A stretch of DNA of 64,000 nt from Patagioenas fasciata (taxonomy: Eukaryota; Chordata; Aves; Columbiformes; Columbidae): the NCBI RefSeq assembly GCF_037038585.1, contig NC_092525.1, positions 30,530,367 through 30,594,366 on the forward strand, in the 5' to 3' direction. This document shows positions 12,443 through 24,787 of this stretch, in pieces. The translations under genes were made by a program, and so were the position numbers. The notes under the pieces are model-generated. The model saw only the letters and a list, made by a program, of their open reading frames with translations, was not told where the DNA came from and ran no database searches. Every line of letters begins with the position of its first letter. The stretch's first letter is position 1.

Positions 12443-15400
12443 GGTTGAAAGAAAATAATCCATCTAGAAGGCTGGTCTGAGGTGCAGTCTCTCATTTCTG
12501 AGGTCTGAGCACAGAAAATTGTTGGTCTAAGCCTGCAGGTGGTCTGAAATGGTGGCTGAGGGGGACGAGCTGCTCCATCAGTCGAGTCACTGTCAGAGTG
12601 GGCAGCAGCCTGGGGTGATAGGGGGGAGTGGGCAATTTGAGGGGTGCTGCTGCTGCCCGGGAGAGCCCCACCATTCATCTCTGCACTGCTCCCTGTCACA
12701 GCCCTGTCCTTTCTCCTTCCCCCGACCACTCAGTGAGTGCTCCAGACCCACACCAAGCATTTCCAGCAGCCATGGTGTGCAGGAGGGCAACCCTGGTCTG
12801 TCTCCAGCAAAATCAAAAGTGCTGCTTAAATACTTCACAGCTGTGAGCTGGCTTCGTGCCACAGTTCTTCACAAAGACCCCATTAGCTAGTCTGCATTTT
12901 GCTACCCTGCCTCTTCTCCCTGTCTGTCCCACTCTAGTTTGTCCTGCTGTGGTGTCATGGCTCATCAAAGTGGTCTGCACACTGCAAGAGGGGATATTTG
13001 GGAACAGACCTGCTGCTCATGCAGGACCACTCACTGCATCTTCTCTGGAGACAAGAAATGGTCCCAGCCTTCCTGAGAGGCAGCAAATCTGTGTGGTGGC
13101 TGCTCCTGCCTTTGTGAGCCACTCAGACTGGAGCTCTCCTAGGAGCTTTATGCATCAGAATACACAGCACCTCTATAAAATATGGGGAAAAAAAGTCAGG
13201 TAGATAGACAACATGGATTGTCTATAATAATATAAATTATGTCACCTGTGACCTTTATAGCAGCAGTACTGTTGTAGACAATGTTAATGTAAAGAAGTTG
13301 TACTAAGTAGAAAATTTTGTTTCCCTTTCTATCTTATGGTTGAGATGGCTACAGATGATTTTTTTTTGAGCTGTAGGTTGAATCACTATAAATATCTGGC
13401 ATAATTTTAACAAGATGAATTATGTCAAGAAATAAAAATAGTTCAATTTTTACAATTTAAATGAGTATGAGATTTTTAAATATGGCATATTTTTGAGCTG
13501 TGAAGCTCTGTAGGGCTTGCATGATCACTTATCCATGAAGACGTATGTTATCTGGAATGATCTGGGTGCAAAATAGCTGAAGACATGACAGTTTTTCCAA
13601 ACAGCACAAAAGAGATGTGCACTGTGGGTTCCACTTTATCTTTCATTATGCACCTCTAACTCCTGTGATGAAGTCAGGTGGAATCGTATGTACATGTCCA
13701 AGAAGAGTGGGTTAAGTTGTGGTCAACCAATGAGATGAGATATGGTCCCAGGTCTCCCAGTCGCTGCATAGAGGCTTAACCTCAACCAGTGTCACAACTC
13801 GCATGTTTAAGGGTCAGCCACACATAAGAGCTTGTAGGATCAGGACAGGAGTTGCTTTGCAAGTATAAATTATATAATTTGTTTTGCCATGTCAATCCTT
13901 TTGACCTGCAAAATAACGCAACGAGCGCACAGTGCAAAGTGGTAGGTAAAGGAAAGGTTTATATATCTCCATTGTTTATGTGTAAGGACCATGTAACCAG
14001 TGAAAAAGTGGATGGCCTGTTGAAGCAATATGTGATTGTGGTTGTATTTAATAGCAGAGGGCAAGCTGAATGCATATACTCACAAACCTAACTGTGCATA
14101 CAAATCAGTGAAATCTTGTAGTAACAAGATGATCAGGACTAATTTTAAAGCTACTAAAGTAATACAAAACAAGATAGTTTTTAAAAATACCATGATATAT
14201 GCCTGTGATCTGTATTTCTAATTAATTACACATTAGATTTTGTAAAATCAAAATCTTTGTCTGACTGACTTGAGTGAAAATCTAATCAAATTAGCACTTT
14301 AGAATATATGACCGTTGTAATGTCATTTTCAGAATATCATGATACTTTAGATATTATACTTCAGCTGTTATAAAGACAGATAAATACGCAAGAGAGGCAC
14401 TGTGGGGGACTTGGAAGGTTGATTCTAATGAGCACTTTTCTGTTTGTCTACGTTAGGTTTTCATATAGCATCTGACATCTCCTCACTGCTTGACGGTGAT
14501 ATAGGAAGCATTTATATTAGTTTAATGAAAGTATCACTTTTGTAATGTGTATTGATATTTTATTTCTAAGTTTGGTATAATATCCATTTTAAATAGTTTA
14601 GCAATTACTCATTTATTTTCAGATCTGTTAAAAAGTTTTAATGACTTCAAATTATCAAAATTCTTCATCATCACTTTCTTCCAGTGGACCATTCTAATTT
14701 TACCATCTAGCTATATTCTCATAATTTTTTTAGTATCATATGTTATATGTTGATTCGTCACATCTTCAAAACTGTTGGAAGGCCTTAATCAAACCAGAAT
14801 ACCCAAACTCTTCACAGGAGAGCATTCAGCATTTTCTCATCCTACCTCTCACCAACTGAAGTGGAAGTTTTGACTATCTAGGGGTGGAAGCACTTACTAT
14901 TAATGCCAGAACTATTTGTATTATGACTGTTAGCATGAAATTTAGTGACTTTAGATGACTGAGATGATGGTAAAAATCATTATATTATTGCGTTTGAAGG
15001 CTCTAAAAGGTAGTGGTAGGCTCCTTGGTCATAACTGCGAGAGCTGACTGGAGCTCATTTGTCTGCACTGAATACTTTACATTTAAATTAGGATTGTGTG
15101 AAGTAGAGATGGAAGGATTACTGTGTATGAGAGATGAATGAGGGAAAGCATTGTAGTCTCTGCAGAAGGAGGATAAGTACTGTAGCTCATCTGCCATAAA
15201 AGATGGATTACAATGAATCTGAAGTGGAAGAAGGTTTGCTTAGGAATTATTAGCAGTGGTTTGCATTTAAGTAATCTATTAGTGCAATAACATATGTATA
15301 GTTGTGTGATGTGTAAACTACCAGGGGAAAGCGAAGTTTATTTCTAGATATATTGAAATGATATGCTATTTACAGTATAGTCAAATCAGTAATAAGTCTG

Positions 15401-18400
15401 GATCTTCCATGCAAAAAACCCCCATCAAAACAAAAAGACAGGATAAACACAAAATCAAAACAACACCAAAACAGAAATCTGCAAAGGTTCCGGCAGATGG
15501 AAAAGGTATATGCTCTTACCAATTGTGCAAGGTTTAACTTAGCAAAACCTATTTGATAGATACATTTGCAGCTAAAACACATACAGCAGTGGTGAAAATG
15601 CACTTTTGTTTGCACACAGTGGCAACAGCAGTTATTTTACTGAATGTACTCAAAGCTTCATAGAGTGGCTTTAAAAATCTTGGTTTCTTCCAGAGGCTCG
15701 AAGGTGTGGTTGCTGGTTGCCCTCTCTGCCTGGTCTCCTGTTCCCCTGAGAGCAGGAATTTGATGAGCATGACTGATTAGACTGAATATTTTTTATATGG
15801 CCATGGTGCGTACAAAGACTTTCTACGTATAAGTACTGCAGGGTGTCTACAGCTGTATTTCCAGCAGGGCGATGCTGGAAGGGAGTGTGGGGGAGCTAAG
15901 GAGGATGTGCATAGCTGCATTTCACCTCCTCCTGGCAACAGGGTCTCAGCGTGCTTAAGGAGCTTTTGAACAGGTTCATGTGGGTCATGCAGGCGGTTTA
16001 AATGCAGCTTCATGGGGCTTCACATTTCTAGAAACAGGGCTAGGCTGCTCTTGGTACCCAACCCAGCTCATTTAGCACAAGTAGAATTAGCAAATTCAGC
16101 TTAATACAGCTCCGCTCACCTCACTGGGTCAACAGCATCTGTGATTGACAGCTTGGTTGGTAACCACTAATGTAGCCATAGCAGCAAGGATATTCATGCT
16201 CTCTCATAGCTGTAAGAAAAGACTTATTTTTTCCTTTCAATAGTCTCGCCAGCACCTCTGAAACTTCTTTGAAAAGACCTAGGAAACAGAGAGCCATTAG
16301 GTACTGCTAGAGTTCAGTCTCCTCAGTACATGTACTCCCAGAAGAGGATGGTTAAATCCAAAGAAACAGGTGATTTTAGGGTTATTCTGAACACCTCAGT
16401 TACCAGCCAGCTTGGAGGAGAAGGTAGATAAAAGTAACGAGCAATGGTGTTTTTTCATGTGATCAGGTAATTTACAACAGTGATATGATAAGCACATAAG
16501 CTGAATGTATGGTTATATATGCACTATGGTATATAGATACACATGAAAATATGAATACATGACTGATGCATTTTTACTTCTGTATCAGTAAAAATACAAA
16601 ATTGTTGTTGCACAAAGTTTTTTTCCAATACTAAAGCCCAACTGATCCACTTTTTCTAACTGCATTTGAATACAGTTAAATTTGCTTGCCTGTCAGATAG
16701 TTGCTAATAGCCATTCTGCTGACATCTTTGTTATGCTGCTGCTTTGCTGACAGAATTTTATCTGCATAAATGGGTGGAAAGTCCTTTCCTCACGTGTCCA
16801 ACAAACTGGAGACAAAGTGCCTGCCAATGTTTTAATTTCTTTTGCTTGTTCTGGTTAGAGAGTGAGAAGAATGCTTTCACTCCACAATGTCATGAATATG
16901 GTAATCTATGGAAATCACAGAAAGCAGGTACTTAAGTTAAGCACATACTGTACTACAGGAATCCCTGATGAATTCCAGTCTCTTCTGTTTAGAGAAGATG
17001 TTGTTGTCTATTAAGTGACAGACTGCCAGATGTTCATGAAGTAGCACAGTAATATGTATCAGTATCTTCTTTTCTTCACCCCAGAAGGTAACATTTTCTT
17101 TATCATTTATGTCATCCTTGCTTTTGATTGTAAATGTCTAAGCTTGCTTCAAATATTAACTCCTTTTTGTTTTATTGATGAATATTTCATGACTTCAGTA
17201 CATTTGTAGAATGTAAGTTTTTGCTGCACTGTAGCAAGCCTATAATCCTAAAATCTCTTCCTTCACTTGGTATGTACAAGCTGCTAAAAACCAAACATTT
17301 GAGGTAGAACATGAAGAATAATTTGTTCATGATTTTGAGCTAGTAGAGAAAATTTTGGCAGTGTTAGAAAAATGATGAAAGAAGAAATAATTGTTATTTT
17401 AAATAATGGTTTTATCTGCACAACCAAGCATGGTAATATATATCTCATGGTGAGGTCAGAGCAATATATTTTCCTAGAACACACATAAATGTTCCATTTA
17501 GTCTCAGAATTACTGCAGAGCTGGGGGCTAGCTCACCTGCTTTAAATAATCATGGTCTAAAGAGCAGGCAGAATAGTTGAGTAACTAAATGCCATGGTAT
17601 ATACAGACAGTGTGGGGAGCAGAGATTACAGGAATAAGTGTATGTGCAGCAATTACAGGTGATTGAGACAGCACTGTTTATATAGCAAATAAAAGTTCCA
17701 AGAAAAAAAAAAAATCAAAATAACTGAAAGGCAGAGTTCATTTTTTCTGAAGAACTGTTGTGTTCTGTCCTTTGTGAAGGCATTACCTTATTAAAGACAG
17801 TGATGCCAGTAATGTCTCAGCTCTGAGAAACAGAACTGTGAGAACGTGTGAACGCTTTAACACAAGAGACAAAGTCTCTGTGGCTTCTTGCTGATGTAAC
17901 TACAGCAGCTCTGGGGCTGTAACAACTGTTGTTGGCCCCAGAAACCCACGATCAGGTGGAAACTGATGGAGTGAAGTGTCCCATCCTCTCCACAGCATGT
18001 CGCCTGCCCGCTGGACACGGGGGTCTCTGCAGAGGTCCCTGCTGGGGAGCTTGGCCTGAACCCACCCACCTCTGGGTGACTCTTCATGCTGTATGGGGAG
18101 GCTCGTTCATCAGCATTGCCAGACTGAGACAGAGAAGAGCAGCTGTTTAAGATAATTTAGCTGTGAATGTCTGAAATAGTAAGAACATGTAAAAGAATAA
18201 GAATTAGGAGTTTCACTTTCTCCATTACCATACATAGTTTTCATTAGTTAAGCAGTTTACCCGATTAGTGGGGAAAGCTTGTGCTGAATATTCTCTCCAT
18301 ATATCTATGAATATGAATATGTGTGTTATTTGCCGCCCTCAGAGGAACAGAATTCAGCTCTTGGCTTTATTGTTGGGTTGTTTGTTTTTTTTTTCCCAGA

Positions 18401-19304
18401 AGGATCACAAGCTACCTTGACATTGTGACAAGATTTTGTTGTTGTTACTGTTGATGTTCTTTAGTACTGGGACTTTGTGTTTTCTTCCTCTATGGAAATG
18501 TAGGAGTCATGTTTCATTGTATTCTCTGAGAAAAAGGAAGAAAGAAGATAGCACTTTGGAAACCTTTAGTAGTTGTTGTTGTTTTTGTTGTACAGTTGCG
18601 AAAGGATGGAGGCAGACCACTGAATGGAAAGTGTTGTGCAGTGTCAAGTGTGGTCAGGGCCATGTGTGGGTGCAGCATGTAATAAGAATTCTAGATATAT
18701 GCAGCCATTTTGAGCACTTAGAATTTAGAAAAAATGAACTTGAAGAATTCAGAACCAGAAAAAAAAAATCATTAAAATTGAAAACGCTTTCTCTGGAAAA
18801 CTTTATATGTCAAATATAGAAGTTTTCCACATGAACAAATGGGGGTCAAACATTACTAAAACCTTTGTGCTGAGGGCATATAAAATGACCCATACAAACC
18901 TGATTTAAATTCTTGTAGCTCCTGGGTGAGGGCAGCTGTCTACCATGCTTAAATGTTAATGTTTCCTTTATCTGATTGCCTTTCCATACCATGCTCCCAC
19001 TTTCAGGGGTCCTGCTTCATCTATTACCCTCTTCAAAGCTGTTCATTCTTGTCTGCAGTCTTCATAGCTTTAACTGTGTCTGAGGTAGTCACTTGGCCAT
19101 GTGGCCTCCTAAGCTGTTTCATTCTTAGGTTTTACCCACCCATGTACTTGTCTCCCCAGTTCCCTGAAGCCAACAGGAAACCTTCCCAGATGTAGTCCTG
19201 CCAAAGCAGCAAAGGGATGAAGCCCAGATTTTCTTGGTTACAAAAGAGAGTGGTATTTGGGAAGGGTAGCTAAGCCAACTGCAGATCAACTGTTCTTCAT
19301 AGGA

Positions 19305-19544
19305 AAGGAGTAGTCAGCATGGATTTGTTCAGGGAAAACCATGTTTGACCAACTCAATGAAATTACTGGTTTGGTAGATGAGAGGAGAGCAGTAGGTGTT
19401 TAGCAAGGCTTTCGACACTGTCTCCCGTAGCATCCTCACAGACAAACTGGAGAAACCTGCTGTAGCTGACCCTGCTCTGGGCAGTGTTTGGACTGAATAG
19501 TCTCAAGACATCCCTTCCCATCTCAGCCACTCTGTGATTCCGTG
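19305..19544 (+). mobile_element. CR1 LINE fragment, internally deleted
   Basis: The sequence aligns by eye with avian CR1 in sense orientation. Its first half matches the reverse-transcriptase region, around 'GTCAGCATGGATTTGTTCAGGG' and then 'AGCAAGGCTTTCGACACTGT', which encodes the conserved SKAFDTVS. It then jumps from 'GACAAACTGGAGAAACCTGC' to the CR1 3' end, including 'TTTGGACTGAATAGTCTCA', 'CATCCCTTCCCATCTCAGCC' and a terminal TCTGTGATTC octamer-like end. The element is 5'-truncated and lacks most of the ORF2 3' part. A short deletion just before SKAFD removes the upstream VYLDF residues and breaks the frame. It is a non-functional insertion in the DPYD intron. Confidence 0.85.
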
Positions 19545-22500
19545 CAGGTAGTTGGCCACCTTTGTCCTTTCCAATCATTTAAAGAATTTGTATTTTCTCC
19601 TTCCTTTTTCTCTCCTTCTCTGAGGGAAAGCTGTTGGTTCAGAGAAAGAGCTATTCCAGAAAACAAGCCACAGAGAAGGAAGATTAAGAGCCACCTGTTG
19701 TTTGATTTCTAAGACATGCTAGTGTTTGCCACTATGTGGCAAACTTTTCGTGTGACAATTATCCTTCCATTAGCATAGCTACAGGATATGTGGACCTTTG
19801 TTTGGTGCATGTCCACTGCAACCAATACAGAACACTTTAGCAGAGCAATTTGGACTCTCTTTTAGCAGTTTGTCAGACATCTTTCGGTCTGCACTGTTGT
19901 TCCCATCTAGTTTAGCTATGTGCAAATATATGCACTTGAAAAATGAACGTGAAATAAGACAATTGGGCTTCATTTCAATTTGCAGATGCATAAGGACATC
20001 ACTGTGTCATTTAAAATTGTTTACATGTTGAAAGTGCACAAGAGGAATTAATAGAATGAATGCACACACATCTTCATACCTCATACATTCAATATGGAAA
20101 ATTCTTCACACATGAGGGAAACAGTATTTTTGAAACATGAAAATTATATTGCTACCCCAAATTTCCACGAGCCAGTGATCCCTAGAATAGTTCATGTAAG
20201 GTCTTCCTTTACCTTGTTACCACTGCTCCCTGAAAATCATTTTTTATGAAAATTACTATTTTCCAGTGGTTTTTTTGATGCCCCATCTCATCAGCATATA
20301 CCAACAGGATATACTTCAGATCCACTGAAGTTTTGTAGGAGACTGTTGCTTATTTTTGGTTTATGATGGTAACTAGCTGTGCCAGCTGAAATCTGAGTCT
20401 TCGAACAGTAGATGATAGCATCTAGTGCCTTAGCAGGAGACAGCTCCCAAATAAGCAACCATGACTATGTCATGGAGACATACATGGACTTTCCTAGAAC
20501 AGGGAGCAGATCCATTTAAAGTAGGAAATGAAGTCTGGGCTATCTGAGGCATCTTGTGCTGCCCGGTCACCAGCCTGTTCCACCAGTCAGGCTATTTGCT
20601 GGTGTGCCCATAAAAACTGCAGCAATCTGAAGTGGAGGATTCTCTCTACTTTTTACCATTAGGAAACAAGCACCTTTTTTAGTTCATAATATGCTCAATT
20701 ACCTTTAGATTGATCCATGAATAAATTATAATCAAAACCAACTTATTCACCTTAAAGCTCTCCTGGCTTAAGGTTTCATTGTTGATTCATTATGTTGTCA
20801 GTTCTCTATCGGCAGGGTAATGCTTTTTTATATCTGGATAGAGACAGTTTTAGTGGAAGATACTGTTATCTTTAAATGAGTAGGATTTAGCTTTTCTGGT
20901 AAGAACAAATTCATCAATGATGAATCCCTGGAGAAAGTACTGAAACAAAAATCACAATGTTGCTGGAGATTTATACAGTTCATCAGTTAAAAGGCAGCTT
21001 TTGGAAGTCTTGGCGGGGGGGAGGGTTTGGATTTTTTCCTTTCTTTCTATAAAATACTGCAGCACAATATTTCAAGCTTCCAATGTTGTGATAATGCAAT
21101 TATAAACAACGAAATAATACCACTTAATATATTTATTTTGGCTCCATTCTAGATGTTATCCCTCCAATAGAAACACATTGAATTATGGCTATATAGAGAC
21201 AGATGGATACAAATAATCCAGCTATAGACATCACTGATACAGATATTTAAGTAGACAAGAGTTATCTAATTACTCTGCTTGTTACAATCTTCTAAGCACT
21301 TGCTATAATCCACATATTCTTTTTTTTTTTTTTTTCTAGGCAGATGTTGGTATGACAAAGATATCAGTGTATGGAGAGTTTAGTGACATTGAAATATCTG
21401 GAAATTAAAAGATAACAAAACAAACAAACAACAACAACAAACACACAGAAAAACACATTCTGTAGAAAGATTTCAAAAGCAAAGTTAAACTCAACAAGTT
21501 CTGTGCTTGTGCTTTCATTGGGAATTGTGCTATTAAATCCCCCATGTGCTTAGGAAGAGATCCCTTACAATTATTAGTTTAATAAATAGATATCCACCTC
21601 TTCAGCAGTTACCTCAACATGTTTCCAGTTTTGCTGTATCCAGTAACTCGCTTCATTAAAATATTGTTTGCCATTTCAAATGGCCTTTGACTCCAAAGTG
21701 TTTGAAATCACAGCTCTCAACAATAAGCAGTCGCATCAGCATTCCCTATATTGGTGCATTACTCATAAGGGCAGCCATCAATAAGTCCTTCCTAAGCTCC
21801 TGAGGCTACATTTTTATGTATTATTTATTGTTATAGAAAAGATTGCTCGTTTTCAGTGCTGTTTGATGAAATTTGGCTTGGCTGCTTGTGAACTACTAGA
21901 CTCTGAGCACAAAATAACCAGACAGTTCATATGGCCACACAGTCACCTTCTGTTAAGTCATTGGAAGCTCATTGTGTGTGCCCACACCTGGATGAAGACC
22001 TAGGTGTTTCCTTGATTATTTTTAATTCTGTTTCATCAATTTCTTGATGGAAAAACAGCCATGCACGGAAAAGACTAAGGTTGGATGTTAGTTTTCTAGA
22101 TTAATCCTAATTTCTTTTATTTTTAAAAGATACATATTATATAGAGTAATTTAACTATATGCACGTAACTACAAAACATCTGAATTATGGTACTGATAGC
22201 ATTGCACACTTTTCAAAATGTCTGTGGTACATTCCAGCTAGCAGCTATGTTAGATATAAAAATCTGAATACTTAGAAAATTAATTAATTGACTTTGTAAT
22301 TTGCTCTTCACCTATACAGAGAAATGAATTATTTTTCCACCCTTTTCCTTAGATCATCTATTTAATTTCAATATACCCATTTTTTCTGTCTGTAGAAATT
22401 AGGAGATTGGGCATACATTAAGAGAAAAGAACAGTAAAGGATTTATTCTGCAAAGATTTGGCTGTTCTTCTGAAAGATGATCTTCAATCAGTCAAGCCAT

Positions 22501-24643
22501 GAATGACTGTCTACTCCCTCTACTACTTCAGTTAAAACCTCAGCAAAATTAGCTTTGCTACCTGCTCTGAAAGTCAGCAATTCAATTCCTGGCCACAGAT
22601 GCAAGAGTCCGAAAATGCTTTGTCATCAGGTCTCCTGCCCTCTCAAGCCCAAAGTTGTTGGCATCAGCGTATAAACTATGGAAAGAAAATAGTTTCTCAG
22701 TTACACGGGTACTACTTATTCATAGCCAAAATGTATTTCCAATTGATGAAGCCAAGCAGACATACAAGAATACTTTTAATCAAAATTTATATTTTTTTAA
22801 GATCTTTACTAAAAGTCTTAGGCTTTCTAAAAATCATGTAAATAATTGAGTCTTTGTGTGTGTACTTTAGAGCTTATTGATTAGATTAAAATTAGACTAA
22901 TTCTTCCTTCTACTCATTTTCATGTTAAAATAATTTGGAGTTTGCTCTCTTATTTGACTTAGGTATGTAAGGCCACTACCTTCCTGCTGTTTGCAGTAAT
23001 ATTTTAAGACACCCTGGCACATTTTCTTTTCGAGATCGTGAATGGCAACTGTGCAGAAAGGAAAGTTTGTTTGATGTCTGTAAGGAAGCCCTTGAACATG
23101 ACGTACAGGAGCAAAGTTCCCATAGAACAGACAAAACAAGAACCCTTTGCTGGTGGGCAGACTTGGCTGCCTCTAGATTTGGGACAGATGCGGTCTGCAA
23201 TATCCCCCACAGTTCTGGTCTTGCATTTGTCTAGATGGAGGCTGTGTCCCAGAGTATCGCTCAGTCCCAGCTGGTGGGAAGGCACCTCCTCTGGTGCCTT
23301 CAGACTGCCCATCTTGTTTGGACTTGAAGCTAAAAATCTGTGGAGGCTACAAACCAAGTCTCGGAAGCATGGAAGCGTTTCAAGGACCTCACCCTCTGGC
23401 TGTGTGCTCAGAGTGCCAGAAGCCTAGCAGCCGAGAAGGCTTTTATTTGTCATAACAAGAAGCCTAAGGTCCCAAGGTTGGGTATCATGACTGACAGAGC
23501 TCACTGAGGCATTTTTCTCCTAAGGATTAGCAGAGGGGCAAGGTAACCTCTTCTGGATTTACTTCATTTTAAAAAATAATAATTTCTAAATTTTTAAATA
23601 ATTCTAGTTTTAAAATTCACATTGAAATTCCCTCTTAAAAAATTGATCACCACAGCAGTACTGTATCTTGTTCGATATGCTCTTTGAGGTGGTATTATTA
23701 GCATGAATTAATGCTAGCGACTGCTGAGGCTGTGCATCCCCTGTTACTACCTGCTCGTTTTTGCAGTACTGCAGTAGCTTCTGAATGGGGTTTCATGAGG
23801 TGGATAAAATAGTTTTACAGAATAAGGAACTAATTTCAGGGTATCCATGTTTTGTACCATTTTTATTCACCTAAATCTGTGATTGTGGCACACTGCAGTT
23901 GTCCATATCTCTGGAAAAGGGACTTTTTCTTTCAGGAAATCTGAACCAGCTCTTTCATGTTCTTGTGCGAGACATGAGTTTTGCAATTCAGTGAAATCTT
24001 CCTCTAGAGTTTCCTTAATTGGGTTCAAGGATTAAATATTGCAGAAAAGACTGCAAGTGGGACATAGAGGTATATTAGGAAATTAGAATGTGTTTCAGTT
24101 CATTTGGTGTTTGTTAGCCTTACTTTGACAGGTCAAGACAGCCTTCTGTTATCAGAATGCAAAATACATGCTGGTAAGTTTTAAAAATATATATTGATAT
24201 ATTCGGATATCCATACAAATAATCTGACACACTGCTGGAACCCTTCTAAGTAAACTGATAGTTTTGCGATACCTTTCCACATACTATAGAAATAAAGTTA
24301 TGCATTTGAATTATTTAATGTGATACTTTTTTTTTACATAAGCAAGTATGCAATGGGGAAATATAAAACTGTTGGATGCTGACCTGCAATTCAGCTATTT
24401 TTCTCCTGTGGTATATTAATATTTTAATATTCAATATATATTTTCAAGTCAAATCCTGAAGTTCATATTTGATATTTATTCACTTCTCACTCTGGTACAG
24501 TCTCACTCATTTCGATTTCAACTTCGTGCATAAGAAGCAAGTCACACTCAGGAAGGACTTAAGATCTTGTCCTTGGGTTCAGACTCATGTTTTTGCTACA
24601 CTTGCTCATTAAGCATAACCATGTTTCCTGGTTTTTGTTTCAG

Positions 24644-24787
24644 AAACTACCCAGTTTTGGGCCTTACCTGGAACAACGCAAAAAGATAATAGCTGAGAAC
24701 AAGATTAAACTGAAGGAACAGAGTATGGCTGCCATGCTTCCCCAGAAAAGGCATTTCATTCCAAAGAAGCCCATTCCATCTATCAAG
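24644..24787 (+). CDS. DPYD: DPYD exon encoding residues about 875-922 (human exon 21)
   Basis: DPYD is the cytosolic NADPH-dependent enzyme that performs the first, rate-limiting step of pyrimidine breakdown: reduction of uracil and thymine to their 5,6-dihydro forms. This exon is 144 bp, exactly 48 codons, phase 0 at both ends. It begins [20 protein letters not shown], essentially identical to the mammalian protein, and ends [11 protein letters not shown]. The stretch in between ([11 protein letters not shown]) has diverged from mammals but kept its length. The residues lie in the start of the C-terminal Fe-S domain, before the cluster cysteines. The acceptor is a T-rich tract ending TTTCAG and the donor is AAG|GTAACA. 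It is spliced to the exon at 33479. Confidence 0.97.

Larger units (their letters stand above)
1..24643 (+). other. DPYD: DPYD intron (human intron 20 equivalent), 3' part
   Basis: No coding exon was recognised here. The exon expected before it, ending at human residue 874, is not visible, so this is the 3' part of a long intron whose start lies outside the window. It ends in a pyrimidine-rich acceptor ending TTTCAG at 24643. Most of it is AT-rich and T-biased on the + strand. Contents noted separately are a CR1 fragment (19305-19544), a small GC-rich patch with a 21-bp duplication (6225-6410), a (GT)7 run (9521-9534), an A23 run (12420-12442) and an A-rich stretch at about 10.1-11.3 kb. Many ORFs of 60-140 codons occur but resemble no known protein and have no coding character. 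Confidence 0.85.

Noticed and set aside
21320..21410. T17 followed by CTAG and a short phase-0 open frame, resembling an extra DPYD exon
   Set aside because: The frame stops after 22 codons, has no counterpart in DPYD and is explained by a T homopolymer. Flanking DPYD residues are continuous in the known exons.
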